NCBI GenBank assembly: GCA_963836405.1
Contig: CAWIJL010000009.1
Coordinates: 1 to 64,000 of the forward strand
Length of the DNA stretch: 64,000 nt
Direction: 5' to 3'
Origin: CAWIJJ01 sp963836405
GTDB lineage: Bacteria; Acidobacteriota; Terriglobia; Bryobacterales; Bryobacteraceae
Below the pieces are notes generated by a model. That model made no database searches. It saw only the letters and a program-made list of their open reading frames with translations, and was not told where the DNA came from. Shown in pieces: positions 52,976-62,305 of this stretch. The position numbers and the translations under genes are program-made. Position 1 is the first letter of the stretch; each line of letters opens with the position of its first letter.

Positions 52976-54316
52976 ATGACTTTTGACGAAATCCGCGAAA
53001 TTCTCGTAAGACGCATCGATCATCAGAAGCAAGCGACCGGGATCGTCGTCGGTATCATCGAACCGAATGGCCGCCGCGTCGTCTCCTATGGTCACCTCGC
53101 CAAGGGCGAACCACGCACCGTCGATGGAGATACCACCTTCGAGATCGGATCCATTTCCAAGGTGTTCACTTCGCTGGTATTGGCGGACATGGTGAGCCGC
53201 AAAGAGGTCACGCTCGACGATCCGGCGGAGAAATATCTTCCCCAAAGTGTCAAGCTGCCGGAGCGAAGGGGCAAGTTCATCACGCTCCACGATCTTTCGA
53301 CGCACAGCTCCGGGCTGCCACCCCTGCCCAGCAACTTTAGGCCGAAGGACCCACTTAATCCTTACGCCGACTACAGCGTGGACAATTTGTACCAGTTCCT
53401 TTCCGGCTATGAGCTGCCGCGCGACCCCGGTTCCGTATTCGAATACTCTAACCTGGGCGCGGGACTCCTCGGCCACCTCCTTGCGTATCGCGCGAAAACG
53501 GATTATGAGAGCTTGATCCGAACCCGCATCACGCAACCGCTCGGCATGCCGGACACGGGTATTACGCTTTCCTCCTCCATGAAGCAGCGCATGGCTACGG
53601 GTCACAACGCTATGCTTGCGCCCGTTCCCAACTGGGACCTTCCCACTCTTGCCGGTGCAGGCGCGCTGCGCTCCTCCGCCAAGGATATGCTGACATTCCT
53701 CGAAGCGTTCCTCGGCTACAAGGAATCGCCTCTCGCGCCCGCCATGAAAGCCATGCTCGAAGTTCGCCGTCCCGCGGGCCAGACAACCATCGGTTTAGGT
53801 TGGCTCATTCACTCGACTGACGGCCGGGAGATAGCCTGGCACAATGGGGGCACCGGCGGCTTCCACTCGTTTATCGGATACGATCTGAAAGCGCGGATCG
53901 GGGTGGTTGTTTTATCCAACGGTTGCGGCGTCGATGACATCGGTTTTCATCTCCTGAACCCGAAGGTGCCGCTCGCCGAACCCGAGATGCCAAAGCAACG
54001 CATGGAGGTTCCTATCGATCCTCAGCTCCTCGATCACTACACCGGGCGGTATCAGGTGACGCCGAACCTCATTCTCGAGATCACCCGCGAAGGCGACCGC
54101 ATCTTCGCACAGGCTTTCGTACAGCTTCCTCACAACCGGTCCGCCGAGCCGACCGCAGCGCCCAGGTTTGAGCTGTTTGCCGAAGGCGAGAAGAACTTCT
54201 TCGCCAGGGTGACCGACAAACAGATCGCCTTTGAAACCGGGTCGGAGGGCCGGGCCACGAGCCTTATTCTGTACCAGGCGGGCGGCAAGCCCATGCCCGC
54301 GGCCCGAATGCCCTGA
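52976..54316 (+). CDS. Serine hydrolase of the beta-lactamase class C / AmpC-like family
   Basis: The 446-aa protein has the serine beta-lactamase fold: Ser-x-x-Lys in FEIGSISKVFTSLVLADM, the YxN in VFEYSNLGAGLLGHLL and a His-x-Gly counterpart in IAWHNGGTGGFHSFIG. A C-terminal lipocalin-like extension (YTGRYQVTPNLILEITREGD) is typical of esterase/DD-peptidase-like relatives. No signal peptide is visible with this start, so it may be cytoplasmic, or a start further upstream was lost. Substrate (ester, amide or beta-lactam) cannot be told from sequence. Confidence 0.87.
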   Translation: MTFDEIREILVRRIDHQKQATGIVVGIIEPNGRRVVSYGHLAKGEPRTVDGDTTFEIGSISKVFTSLVLADMVSRKEVTLDDPAEKYLPQSVKLPERRGKFITLHDLSTHSSGLPPLPSNFRPKDPLNPYADYSVDNLYQFLSGYELPRDPGSVFEYSNLGAGLLGHLLAYRAKTDYESLIRTRITQPLGMPDTGITLSSSMKQRMATGHNAMLAPVPNWDLPTLAGAGALRSSAKDMLTFLEAFLGYKESPLAPAMKAMLEVRRPAGQTTIGLGWLIHSTDGREIAWHNGGTGGFHSFIGYDLKARIGVVVLSNGCGVDDIGFHLLNPKVPLAEPEMPKQRMEVPIDPQLLDHYTGRYQVTPNLILEITREGDRIFAQAFVQLPHNRSAEPTAAPRFELFAEGEKNFFARVTDKQIAFETGSEGRATSLILYQAGGKPMPAARMP

Positions 54317-54364
54317 TTCCCGCTTCGACCGGTCTGCCCAGAGCAGTCTCGATTCCTATTGCTT

Positions 54365-54396
54365 TCCAATTGAAGATGTGCCAGTCTGATATTGGA
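54365..54396. promoter_or_regulatory. Inverted repeat upstream of padR, candidate autoregulatory operator
   Basis: TCCAAT (54365-54370) and ATTGGA (54391-54396) form a dyad with a 20-base spacer, ending 18 bp before the padR ATG. PadR-family repressors commonly bind dyads in their own promoters. The arm sequence does not match the classical PadR ATGT/ACAT box, so the link is only by position. Confidence 0.35.
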
Positions 54397-54414
54397 TTCC
54401 AGTAGGAGTGTTGC

Positions 54415-54759
54415 ATGGCTGCGAAATCGGATGTCTGGCAAGGCACTCTCGCCCTCATGGTTCTGAAGACCCTGGAGAGTCTGGGGCCGCTGCACGGGTA
54501 TGGCATCGCACGGCGCATCGAGCAGACCAGTGGAGACCGGCTGGAGGTCCGCTACGGGACGCTGTATCCTGCTCTCCTCAAGCTGGAACAGGAAGGCTTC
54601 ATTTCCGCGGAATGGGGCATTTCAGACAATAACCGCAGGGCCAAGTACTACGCCCTGACGCGCGCCGGGAAGAAGCAACTCGCGAAGGAAGCGCGCGAAT
54701 GGGGTCAGACCGCCGACATCATCGCGCGGTTTCTCTCTCCATCGGAGGAGGCCTCATGA
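54415..54759 (+). CDS. PadR family transcriptional regulator
   Basis: The 114-aa protein is a winged-helix regulator: KSDVWQGTLALMVLKTLESL, GPLHGYGIARRIEQTSGDRL, EVRYGTLYPALLKLEQEGF and KYYALTRAGKKQLAKEAREW. This is the short acidobacterial PadR type that regularly precedes an ADOP-type permease. The stop overlaps the permease start by 4 nt (ATGA), so the two are co-translated. The regulator probably represses its own operon; the inducer is unknown. Confidence 0.92.
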   Translation: MAAKSDVWQGTLALMVLKTLESLGPLHGYGIARRIEQTSGDRLEVRYGTLYPALLKLEQEGFISAEWGISDNNRRAKYYALTRAGKKQLAKEAREWGQTADIIARFLSPSEEAS

Positions 54760-57482
54760 CTGCGCTCCGCGTCTTTCTGCACCGCCTGTGGGGCCTGTTT
54801 GACAAGGAGCGTAGAGAGCGCGAGCTGGCGGAGGAACTGGAGTTCCACATCCAGATGCAGATCGAAGCCAACCTACGGACCGGCATGACGGCGGCCGAGG
54901 CCCGCCGTGCCGCGCTGCTGAAATCCGGAGGGGTGGAACTGGCGAAGGAAGAATACCGCGACCGCCGCGGCATGCGGTTATTGGACACGACCCTGCGGGA
55001 TCTGCGTCACGCGTGGCGACTGCTCTCGCGCGGTCCGGCGTTCACCCTGGTAGCGGTGCTGTCGCTGGCGCTCGGCATCGGCGCCAACACGGCGATCTTC
55101 ACGCTGCTCGACCAAATCGTGCTCCGGCCCCTTCCTGTCCAACATCCCGAGCAACTCCAGATGATCTGGACCACCGGACCGAGCTTGGGCAGCAACCAGG
55201 GATCGAGAGCATCGTCCTACCCGATGTATCAGGATTTCCAACGGGGAGCGCCGGCCTTCTCCTACGTCTTCTGCCGTTCCTTCACACCCCTCTCGCTCAG
55301 CGTGGCAAGCCAGACGGAGCGCGTGATGGGCGAGCTGGTCTCCGGGAATTACTTTCAGGCGCTCGGCATCGGGCCTGCACTCGGACGGGTGTTTACTCCA
55401 GAAGATGACCGGGTCTACAAAGGACATCCGGTTGTGGTGTTGAGCCACCCGTACTGGGTGACTCGCTTCGGGGCCGATCCCGGCGTGCTCGGCCGGAAGA
55501 TCCTGCTCAACAACTATCCGATGGTCATCGTGGGGGTGTCGGCAGCGGGATTCGCCGGTATCGACCCTGCGCGCTCACCGCAAGTCCGCATTCCCATCCA
55601 GATGAAGCCGCTCATGACGCCTGCTTCCGACAACCTGGGCGACCGGCGCAGACAGTGGATCCAGATATTCGCCCGCCGCAGACCGGGGTACACAATGGAG
55701 TCGGCACAGGCCTCGTTGCAGCCGCTGCTGACCCGGATTCTCAGCGCCGAATTGGAAAGCCCAGCCCTTCGTGACACATCCAGGCGCAATCGAGACCGGT
55801 TTCTGGCCAGGAGAGTCCTCACCGAGTCGGTAGCCAACGGCTACTCCTCTCTGCCGGCCAGTTATTCCAGGGCGCTGGTGGCGCTCATGTCAATGGTCGG
55901 AGTGGTGCTTCTCATTGCCTGCTTCAACGTGGCGAGCCTGCTGATTGCGCGGGCAGCGGTCCGGCAGAAGGAACTCGCCATGCGGCTGGCCGTTGGGGCA
56001 TCGCGCGGACAGCTCTTACGGCAATTGTTGATGGAGAGCCTCGTGCTTTCCTTGTCGGGTGGAGCCTCAGGCCTGCTGCTCTCGGTGACGATGGTGCGCG
56101 GATTGCTGCGTTTCCTGCCCGACAATGGGATGCTGGCCACCCTGCAAACGGAGCCGGACTGGCGCATCCTCAGCTTCAATGCCGCGCTGTCGTTGACCAC
56201 GGCCTTGCTATTTGGCCTGGCGCCGGCGTGGCAAGCTCTGAAGGCCGATCTGTGGAGCACGCTGAAGGATGCCGCGGGCCCGGTTGTCGGAAGCCGCGGC
56301 TCGGTAACCCTGCGCAAGAGCCTGGTGACGGCACAGGTGGCGTTTTCCTTTCTACTCGTCTCGGGCGCCCTGCTCTTCGGTAAGACACTGCTCAACCTGA
56401 AGGCGACGAACTCGGGATTTGGCGACATGGACAACCTCATTACCTTCCAGATCGATCCGGCGCGTAGCGGCTATTCACTGGCGCGCCTGACGGCCTTCTA
56501 CCAGCAACTGCTGGAGAACCTCCGGTCCTTGCCCGAGGTGAGGTCGGGCGGCTTCGCGTGGGTACCGCTCCTGAGCGGCCGGGAAGCCGACTGGGACGTG
56601 CTGGTGGAGGGGCGGCCGACCGAAAATGGCGGAACGCAGTCGTATGTGAATGGCCTTTCCCCCGGCTACTGGGGAACCATGGGAGTGCCATTGCTGGAGG
56701 GCCGTGACTTCAAGGACGCCGATGCGAGGGGCCGCCCCAAGGTGGCCATTGTCAACCGCAAGTTCGCCCGTGATCTCTTCGGAGACGGTAGCCCTATCGG
56801 CAGGCGCATTGGATTGGACACCGGTCCGGGAGGAAAGGCCGACACCGAGATCGTGGGGCTGGTTGAGGACTCGCTGTACGAGGGCCCACGGCAAGGGGTG
56901 CGCCGCCAGGTCTTCTTTCCGTTCCCGCAAATGAACCAGTCGGTCGGCGTCGCGTTCTACGTGCGCACATCCGCCGATCCGGCCGGCATGTCTGCCACGC
57001 TACGGCGGAAGGTCGCGGAGTTGGACGCGACGATGCCGGTCTATGAAATGAAGACGCTCGAGCAGCAGCTCGATGAAACGCTCGGTACCGAGCGGCTGAC
57101 GGCGACACTCTCGGCGGCTTTTGGAATCCTGGCGACTCTGCTGGCCGCGGTCGGTCTGTACGGCGTGATGGCTTTGACGGTGGCGCGCCGGACCAGGGAG
57201 ATTGGCCTGCGCCTGGCGCTCGGTGCGCGTCCGGGCGGGCTGCTTTGGATGGTGATGCGGGAAGCCTGCGGTCTGTTGGGGGCGGGACTTGCCCTGGGAG
57301 TCCCTTGCGCGTACTTACTGGGGAGATATGCGTCGTCGCAACTTTTCGGTGTTGTGCCCGCAGACATGGGGGCGGCGGCGGTTGCGTCCGTCACTCTCGC
57401 GATGGTTGCTGCGGGCGCGGCCTTCCTGCCGGCGCGGCGGGCCAGCAGAATCGATCCGATTGAAGCTTTGCGGCATGAATAG
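54756..57482 (+). CDS. ADOP-type ABC transporter permease (MacB/FtsX-like, no ATPase)
   Basis: The 908-aa protein has an N-terminal permease prefix domain (ELAEELEFHIQMQIEANLRT, EARRAALLKSGG), the first membrane helix (FTLVAVLSLALGIGANTAIF), a MacB-type periplasmic core domain (PVVVLSHPYWVTRFGADPGV), a first FtsX domain (LMSMVGVVLLIACFNVASLL and AVRQKELAMRLAVGASRGQL), a second periplasmic domain, and a final FtsX domain (LYGVMALTVARRTREIGLRL, ALGARPGGLLWMVM) ending PARRASRIDPIEALRHE. These acidobacterial duplicated permeases occur without a dedicated ATPase gene and are linked to PadR. The substrate is unknown. Confidence 0.9.
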   Translation: MTALRVFLHRLWGLFDKERRERELAEELEFHIQMQIEANLRTGMTAAEARRAALLKSGGVELAKEEYRDRRGMRLLDTTLRDLRHAWRLLSRGPAFTLVAVLSLALGIGANTAIFTLLDQIVLRPLPVQHPEQLQMIWTTGPSLGSNQGSRASSYPMYQDFQRGAPAFSYVFCRSFTPLSLSVASQTERVMGELVSGNYFQALGIGPALGRVFTPEDDRVYKGHPVVVLSHPYWVTRFGADPGVLGRKILLNNYPMVIVGVSAAGFAGIDPARSPQVRIPIQMKPLMTPASDNLGDRRRQWIQIFARRRPGYTMESAQASLQPLLTRILSAELESPALRDTSRRNRDRFLARRVLTESVANGYSSLPASYSRALVALMSMVGVVLLIACFNVASLLIARAAVRQKELAMRLAVGASRGQLLRQLLMESLVLSLSGGASGLLLSVTMVRGLLRFLPDNGMLATLQTEPDWRILSFNAALSLTTALLFGLAPAWQALKADLWSTLKDAAGPVVGSRGSVTLRKSLVTAQVAFSFLLVSGALLFGKTLLNLKATNSGFGDMDNLITFQIDPARSGYSLARLTAFYQQLLENLRSLPEVRSGGFAWVPLLSGREADWDVLVEGRPTENGGTQSYVNGLSPGYWGTMGVPLLEGRDFKDADARGRPKVAIVNRKFARDLFGDGSPIGRRIGLDTGPGGKADTEIVGLVEDSLYEGPRQGVRRQVFFPFPQMNQSVGVAFYVRTSADPAGMSATLRRKVAELDATMPVYEMKTLEQQLDETLGTERLTATLSAAFGILATLLAAVGLYGVMALTVARRTREIGLRLALGARPGGLLWMVMREACGLLGAGLALGVPCAYLLGRYASSQLFGVVPADMGAAAVASVTLAMVAAGAAFLPARRASRIDPIEALRHE

Positions 57483-57570
57483 GGGCTGGCGGGTGACCGC
57501 TGCTTTTGGTCGCGGCTTCGGTAACGCTGGCCGCGAGCCGCGTGAAGATTTATGATGTGAATGTCCTAAT

Positions 57571-58971
57571 ATGTCTGATCAGCGTTACTTCATTACCCGC
57601 CGCACATTCGGTATGTCCTTGTGCGCCGGCCCGCTTTCGCTGATGCTGAATGCGCAGGATGCGGAATCGATGCCCTGGAACCAGCCTGCCAGAGTGGCCA
57701 GGGTCTATCTTGCCGGCAAGGCTCACTGGCCGATGCCGGACCTGGATGTGGCCGCCGAGATGAAAGAAATCGAGGCGGGCCTGGCGGATGTGCAGAAAAA
57801 GCACCTGGACAATGTCCGGCTGGTGGGCGGAGAGTTGCTGGGGTCGGACGCCGAGGTGAAGCCGTGGCTCGACAAAATGGGCGACATCGACGGCGTGCTC
57901 ATCATTCCGTTGACGCAACCCACGCCCGCGCTGGGGGCGCTGGTCAATGCAGCCGCCGTTCCTTCGCTGTTCTTTTACCGGCCGTATTCGACGCATGCCT
58001 GGTCGTCGATTGCGGGATACCAGAAGGCCGGCAGGAAGATCGATATCGTCGCCAGCAGCAGCTACGGCGAGCTTGATCCGTACATGCGCGCGTTCCGCAC
58101 GATCCGGCATCTGCGGCGCAGCCGGATTTTGGTGGGCGTGGCCCGGCCGGAGTCGCGCAGCAGCGTGGCGGAGTCCTACGCGAAATGCTACGGCACCAGC
58201 TTTCAATATGTGGACGGGAAGGAGTTGCAGGCTGCGTTCGATTCAGCCGATGATCAACAGGCGCGCGTGGAAGCGGACGCATTTACGCGCGGCGCGCTGC
58301 GGGTAGTGGAGCCGAAGCAGGCCGAAATACAGAGCGGACTGCGGTTCTACCTGGGGCTCCGGAACTTGATGCGCGCGCGGCAGGCCAACGCCTTCAGCAT
58401 CGATTGCTTCGGCACGCTGCCGGTGAGCACGCTGCCGGCATACCCGTGCATCGCCTGGTCGAAGCTGAACGATGCCGGCCTATACGGTGTGTGCGAGGCG
58501 GACCTGCATTCAACCATGACGCAACTGCTGGTGACTTCCTATGCCGGCGTGCCGGGATTTGTTTCCGACCCGGTGTTCGACGCGAGCCGGAACGAAGTGA
58601 TTCACGCGCACTGTGTTGCGGCGACCAGGATGAAGGGGCCATCGCAGCCCGCCTCGCCGTACATTATCCGCAATCACCTGGAGACGAGCGAGGGAGCGGT
58701 GCTTCAGGTGCTGATGCCTGCCGGTGAAACAATTACGGTTGCGCGCTTTGCCGAACCGGCGCACATGCTGGTTTCGACCGCCGAAGTGATCGGGCCGGGG
58801 GACAATCAGCGAGGCTGCCGGAGTCAGATCCGCACGCGCGTGGCCGACGCGGACCGGTGGCTGCACAACTACAGCTCCGGACTGCATCGCGTGATTTTCT
58901 ACGGCGACCATGTCCGGACCATCGAGATGTTGGGCCGCATGCTGGCGTTTCGCGTCACGCGGGAGGCATAA
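57571..58971 (+). CDS. Tat-exported fucose/arabinose isomerase-like protein
   Basis: The 466-aa protein has a twin-arginine start (YFITRRTFGMSLCAG) and an isomerase-like layout: an N-terminal domain with DNVRLVGGELLGSDAEVKPW, and a C-terminal part with CFGTLPVSTLPAYPCIAWSK, GLYGVCEADLHSTMTQLLVT and a strand-rich final domain. This resembles the L-fucose isomerase C-terminal family, in which Glu and Asp ligands (here E in CEADLHST) bind Mn2+. The first half is weakly similar and I cannot confirm all metal ligands. It follows the ADOP permease by 88 bp. Activity on an extracellular sugar is a guess. Confidence 0.65.
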   Translation: MSDQRYFITRRTFGMSLCAGPLSLMLNAQDAESMPWNQPARVARVYLAGKAHWPMPDLDVAAEMKEIEAGLADVQKKHLDNVRLVGGELLGSDAEVKPWLDKMGDIDGVLIIPLTQPTPALGALVNAAAVPSLFFYRPYSTHAWSSIAGYQKAGRKIDIVASSSYGELDPYMRAFRTIRHLRRSRILVGVARPESRSSVAESYAKCYGTSFQYVDGKELQAAFDSADDQQARVEADAFTRGALRVVEPKQAEIQSGLRFYLGLRNLMRARQANAFSIDCFGTLPVSTLPAYPCIAWSKLNDAGLYGVCEADLHSTMTQLLVTSYAGVPGFVSDPVFDASRNEVIHAHCVAATRMKGPSQPASPYIIRNHLETSEGAVLQVLMPAGETITVARFAEPAHMLVSTAEVIGPGDNQRGCRSQIRTRVADADRWLHNYSSGLHRVIFYGDHVRTIEMLGRMLAFRVTREA

Positions 58972-59248
58972 GACGGCCGGACACGCCATTCCGGGAAGTG
59001 GTTGCCGGCCGCCACCGCCACGGTAACGTGCTGCCCGCATTACAGCGCGTGGCGAAATGTTAAGCGAAGAGAATAGCCAACCGAGGCCGACCCTTCGGTG
59101 CTGGCACTTGTGCGGTCAGCGAGGCCGATGCGCTGGCCTTCAGACGCGAGCGCCGCCAAGAAATTAAGGAAGGGCTTCCCTCCTACACCGGCGTCACGGC
59201 CTGGGCCAATTGCTCGCCTCCGCAAACAGCCGGCGGCGCGACCGGTCT
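58972..59248. other. 277-bp stretch without an intact gene; possible barrel-protein remnant
   Basis: Nothing with a start is seen. On the minus strand one frame between about 59250 and 59040 reads GGKPFLNFLAALASEGQRIG and ends ASVGYSLRLTF plus a short tail. The alternating pattern closing on an aromatic residue is like the last strands of an outer membrane barrel (TonB receptor type). With no upstream coding part this would be a decayed fragment. The evidence is weak. Confidence 0.25.
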
Positions 59249-59665
59249 TCACCGGGATACGATCACCTTTATCCCGTAGGGCGATACGATCTTTCCCGTC
59301 TGCACCGCTGCGGGAGATGCTGCAAGCAGTACCACCGACTTGCCGCGCAAAGCGTCCAGCACTGTGAGTACCGTCTGGAATGGTACTCGAGCGTCGGCCT
59401 TCACGTACACGGTCTCCGCACTCAATTTGCTCAGCGCGGCGGGCTCGGCGCGTTCGATGCCGGCATACACTTTCCCGTCTGCCGTGATGGCTACCACCAT
59501 TGCATTTGGTTCGTCGGCTGCCCGCATCTCCACTGCATGAGCCGCAGCGGGCATCTGAACGGAGACGCCTTTCTTTAGCGGAGGCTTGGCAGCTTCCTGA
59601 GCGCCGGCCACGCAGAGCAGGATTGATCCAACTGCACAGACTGCGATCAACAACTTCGTCGTCAT
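59249..59665 (-). CDS. Exported ExbD/TolR-like periplasmic-domain protein lacking the usual membrane anchor
   Basis: The 138-aa product has a signal peptide (TTKLLIAVCAVGSILLCVAG) and then an ExbD-like periplasmic domain: KKGVSVQMPAAAHAV, NAMVVAITADGKVYAG, LSKLSAETVYVKADARVPFQ and VLTVLDALRGKSVVLLAA. Typical ExbD proteins begin with a membrane helix containing a conserved Asp (the PLIDV motif) that works with ExbB. Here that helix is replaced by a cleavable-looking signal, so proton coupling is unlikely. It is the last gene of an ECF sigma cassette (3 bp after the upstream stop). Confidence 0.7.
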   Translation of the reverse strand: MTTKLLIAVCAVGSILLCVAGAQEAAKPPLKKGVSVQMPAAAHAVEMRAADEPNAMVVAITADGKVYAGIERAEPAALSKLSAETVYVKADARVPFQTVLTVLDALRGKSVVLLAASPAAVQTGKIVSPYGIKVIVSR

Positions 59666-59668
59666 ACT

Positions 59669-60256
59669 TCATTCCTCCATCGGCGATATGCCGCTGATTT
59701 CATCGATCTCCTGCTCTAGTTCAGCCGCCTGCCTGAGGCGGCGCCTGATCCCGATTACGGCCCACCCGGCGAGCAGGAGAAGAACGGGTAGGGCATCCCA
59801 AAGGCGGCCGGGAACAATCCTTTTAGTGAGGGTCGCGGCGGAGAGGGCACAGGCCAGCAACAATGGGCCGTGCCATATCCACCCGCTTCGCAGGTGGTCC
59901 CGGCGGCGCAACAATTCCGCGCGGTAGTGCTCCAGGCCGGTGCTGGCAAGTGCGTTCGGTTGCGGCATGTGGCGCCGGATTGAGTAGCGAAACCGGAATA
60001 TGGTTACGGCGGCCCATGCGATTACTCCGGCACAGCCAAACTGCACCAGCCGATCCCGTTCCGGCGCAAAACGCCAGGCCATTATAACGGCGAAGAACAG
60101 GGCTGCGCCGATACTGCTGATGATTTCGGAACGGGTGGTCGAAAACAATTCCCACGTTCGTCGACTGTGAATACGTTCGATGTCCACGGGAATTTCCTCT
60201 TCGGGTTGACTGAGCCACGCGGCCTTCACTTCCGCAAAGTCAGGATGCTCAAGCAT
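59669..60256 (-). CDS. Multi-pass membrane protein of an ECF sigma cassette, possible anti-sigma factor
   Basis: The 195-aa protein has a soluble N-terminus (HPDFAEVKAAWLSQPEEEIP, IHSRRTWELFSTTRSEIISS), then four hydrophobic segments: IGAALFFAVIMAWRF, LVQFGCAGVIAWAAVTIF, WHGPLLLACALSAATL and ALPVLLLLAGWAVIGI, and a charged C-terminal helix (ELEQEIDEISGIS). It overlaps the sigma gene by 8 bp. An anti-sigma or sensing role is inferred from operon position and topology; no anti-sigma motif was recognised. Confidence 0.6.
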   Translation of the reverse strand: MLEHPDFAEVKAAWLSQPEEEIPVDIERIHSRRTWELFSTTRSEIISSIGAALFFAVIMAWRFAPERDRLVQFGCAGVIAWAAVTIFRFRYSIRRHMPQPNALASTGLEHYRAELLRRRDHLRSGWIWHGPLLLACALSAATLTKRIVPGRLWDALPVLLLLAGWAVIGIRRRLRQAAELEQEIDEISGISPMEE

Positions 60257-60794
60257 GCGACTGCTCCTCTCGAATCCGGTGTGCCAGTATCTTCTTGACC
60301 CGGTGAATCTTCATGCCGATGTTGGCAGGTGTGAGACCCGTGATTTCCGCGATGGACGCGCCATCCATCCCTTCCAGGTAGGAAATGATGATCTGCCGGT
60401 CCAACGGTTTGAGTTTCAGGATGAGCTTCTGGATCTCCCGCAGCGCCCTTTCCCGGTCGATGTCCTTCGGCTGCTCGACGCTCTTCTCCAGGGTTCGTTC
60501 GATTTCCTCGAAACTGACCAGGTTCGCGTTCATGCGCCGTTCACGAATGACGTACGAAGCTGCCGTGTTGTGGGCTACACGGAGGATCCAGGTCTTGAGC
60601 GAGCATCGCCCGTCGAACGCTGCGAAGCTTCTCCAGAGCTGAAAATGGATCTCCTGCCTGAGATCGCGGCGCTTGTCGGGGTCTGCCTCATATCCGGCGG
60701 GAAGCCGGTCCAACATGCGGCCACACTCGGCGACCGCCCTCGTGTAGAGTTCGTTCTGGCCCGACGATTCGGAGCTTTTCGCGCCGCGCCCCAT
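60249..60794 (-). CDS. ECF-family RNA polymerase sigma factor
   Basis: The 181-aa protein has region 2 (YTRAVAECGRMLDRLPAGYE, RRDLRQEIHFQLWRSFAAFD, TWILRVAHNTAASYVIRER) and region 4 (LKPLDRQIIISYLEGMDGAS, IAEITGLTPANIGMKIHRVK). Region 2.2 DLRQEI and the wide spacer are typical of acidobacterial ECF groups. It starts the cassette sigma - membrane protein - exported ExbD-like protein. A TATAAA -10-like hexamer lies some 30 bp upstream on the minus strand. The target promoters are unknown. Confidence 0.9.
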   Translation of the reverse strand: MGRGAKSSESSGQNELYTRAVAECGRMLDRLPAGYEADPDKRRDLRQEIHFQLWRSFAAFDGRCSLKTWILRVAHNTAASYVIRERRMNANLVSFEEIERTLEKSVEQPKDIDRERALREIQKLILKLKPLDRQIIISYLEGMDGASIAEITGLTPANIGMKIHRVKKILAHRIREEQSHA

Positions 60795-60889
60795 GATGTC
60801 TATAGTCGATGCTGCCCCGACTTTATAACACCTCTCGCGTTATTCGAATCGGTGGGGGGCGTGAGGCGACTCGTGGAACGCGCTGCCTG

Positions 60890-62297
60890 TTACGGCAGGC
60901 GCGAGTCGCCCGTCAGGAAAACATCGACGGCGCGGGCGGCTTTGCGGCCTTCCGAGATGGCCCAGACGACCAGGGACTGGCCGCGGCGCATGTCGCCTGC
61001 CGCGAAGACGCCGGGAACGCTGGACATGTACTTCTCGTCCGCCGCCAGGTTGCCGCGCGGGTCGAGCGCCACCCCGAACTGTTCGAGCATGCCGTTCTTC
61101 ACCGGTCCGGTGAATCCCATGGCGAGCAGCACCAGGTCTGCGTCCAGGGTGAACCCGGTGCCGGGCAGCGCTTCGAACTTCGGCGCACCGCCCACGCGGA
61201 TGCCGTGAAGCTGTTTCACGCGGCCCTGTTCGTCGCCGGTGAACTTCACCGTGGAGACGCTCCATTCGCGGATGCCGCCCTCTTCGTGGGAACTTTCCGT
61301 GCGCAGTTGCATGGGCCAGAGCGGCCACGGCGTGGCGGCGGCGCGCGTATCGGGCGGCTTAGGCAGCAGTTCGAACTGGTTCACGGAAGCGGCGCCCTGG
61401 CGGTGGCTCGTGCCCAGGCAGTCGGCGCCGGTGTCGCCGCCGCCGATGATCACCACGCGTTTGCCGGTGGCGAGGATCTGGTTTTCCACGCGGTCGCCTT
61501 CGCACACGCGATTCTGCTGCGGCAAAAACTCCATGGCGAAATGAATGCCCGTGAGCTCGCGTCCCGGCACGTTGAGGTTGCGCGGCTGTTCCGCCCCGCC
61601 GGCGAGCAGGATGGCATCGAAGTCCCGGCGCAGGTCCGCGACTGCAACGTTCACGCCTACGTGGGCGCCGGTCACGAAGCGCACGCCCTCGCCCGCCATC
61701 TGTTCCAGGCGGCGGTCGATGAGGTGCTTCTCCATCTTGAAATTCGGGATGCCGTAGCGAAGCAGGCCGCCGACGCGGTCGGCCTTTTCGAACACGGTGA
61801 CATCGTGTCCGGCGCGCGCCAGTTGCTGCGCGGCGGCGAGGCCCGCGGGACCGGAACCGACCACCGCCACCCGTTTCCCGCTCCGCATTTCGGGCGGCTC
61901 GGGCCGGATCCAGCCCTCTTCAAAGGCGTGATCGATGATGGTCTTTTCAATCTGCTTGATGGTGACCGGCGGCTCGTTGATGCCGAGCACGCAGGAGGCT
62001 TCGCAAGGGGCCGGGCAGATGCGGCCGGTGAACTCGGGGAAGTTGTTGGTGGCGTGCAACTGGCGCACGGCCTCGCGCCAGCGGCCGTGATACACCAGGT
62101 CGTTCCAGTCGGGAATCAGGTTGGTGAGCGGGCAGCCGGTGTGGCAGAACGGGACGCCGCAATCCATGCAGCGCGCGCCCTGCGTCTGCACGCTTTCGTG
62201 GGCGTAGGGCTGGTAAATCTCGAACCAGTCCTTAATGCGTTCGGCGGGGTCGCGGCGGGCGGCGAGTTCCCGCGTGTATTCCATGAAGCCGGTAACT

Positions 62298-62305
<8 letters not shown>
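60890..62305 (-). CDS. gltD: Glutamate synthase small subunit
   Basis: The 471-aa flavoprotein transfers electrons from NADPH to the large subunit. The start chosen is GTG 62305 (GKVTGFMEYTRELAARRDPA), matching the usual MGKxTGFxEY; the open frame upstream is shadow inside gltB. The N-terminal 4Fe-4S cysteines are in ARCMDCGVPFCHTGCPL and CPAPCEASCVLG. Two nucleotide-binding folds follow: AVVGSGPAGLAAAQQLARAG and VIIGGGDTGADCLGTSHRQG, with a final FAAGDMRRGQSLVVWAISEG. It overlaps the end of gltB by 8 bp. Confidence 0.95.

Noticed and set aside
52707..52986. Two small frames (81 codons minus, 61 codons plus) between the DUF3738 and serine hydrolase genes
   Set aside because: Neither has a ribosome-binding site or recognisable domain; the plus one runs into the next gene in another frame.
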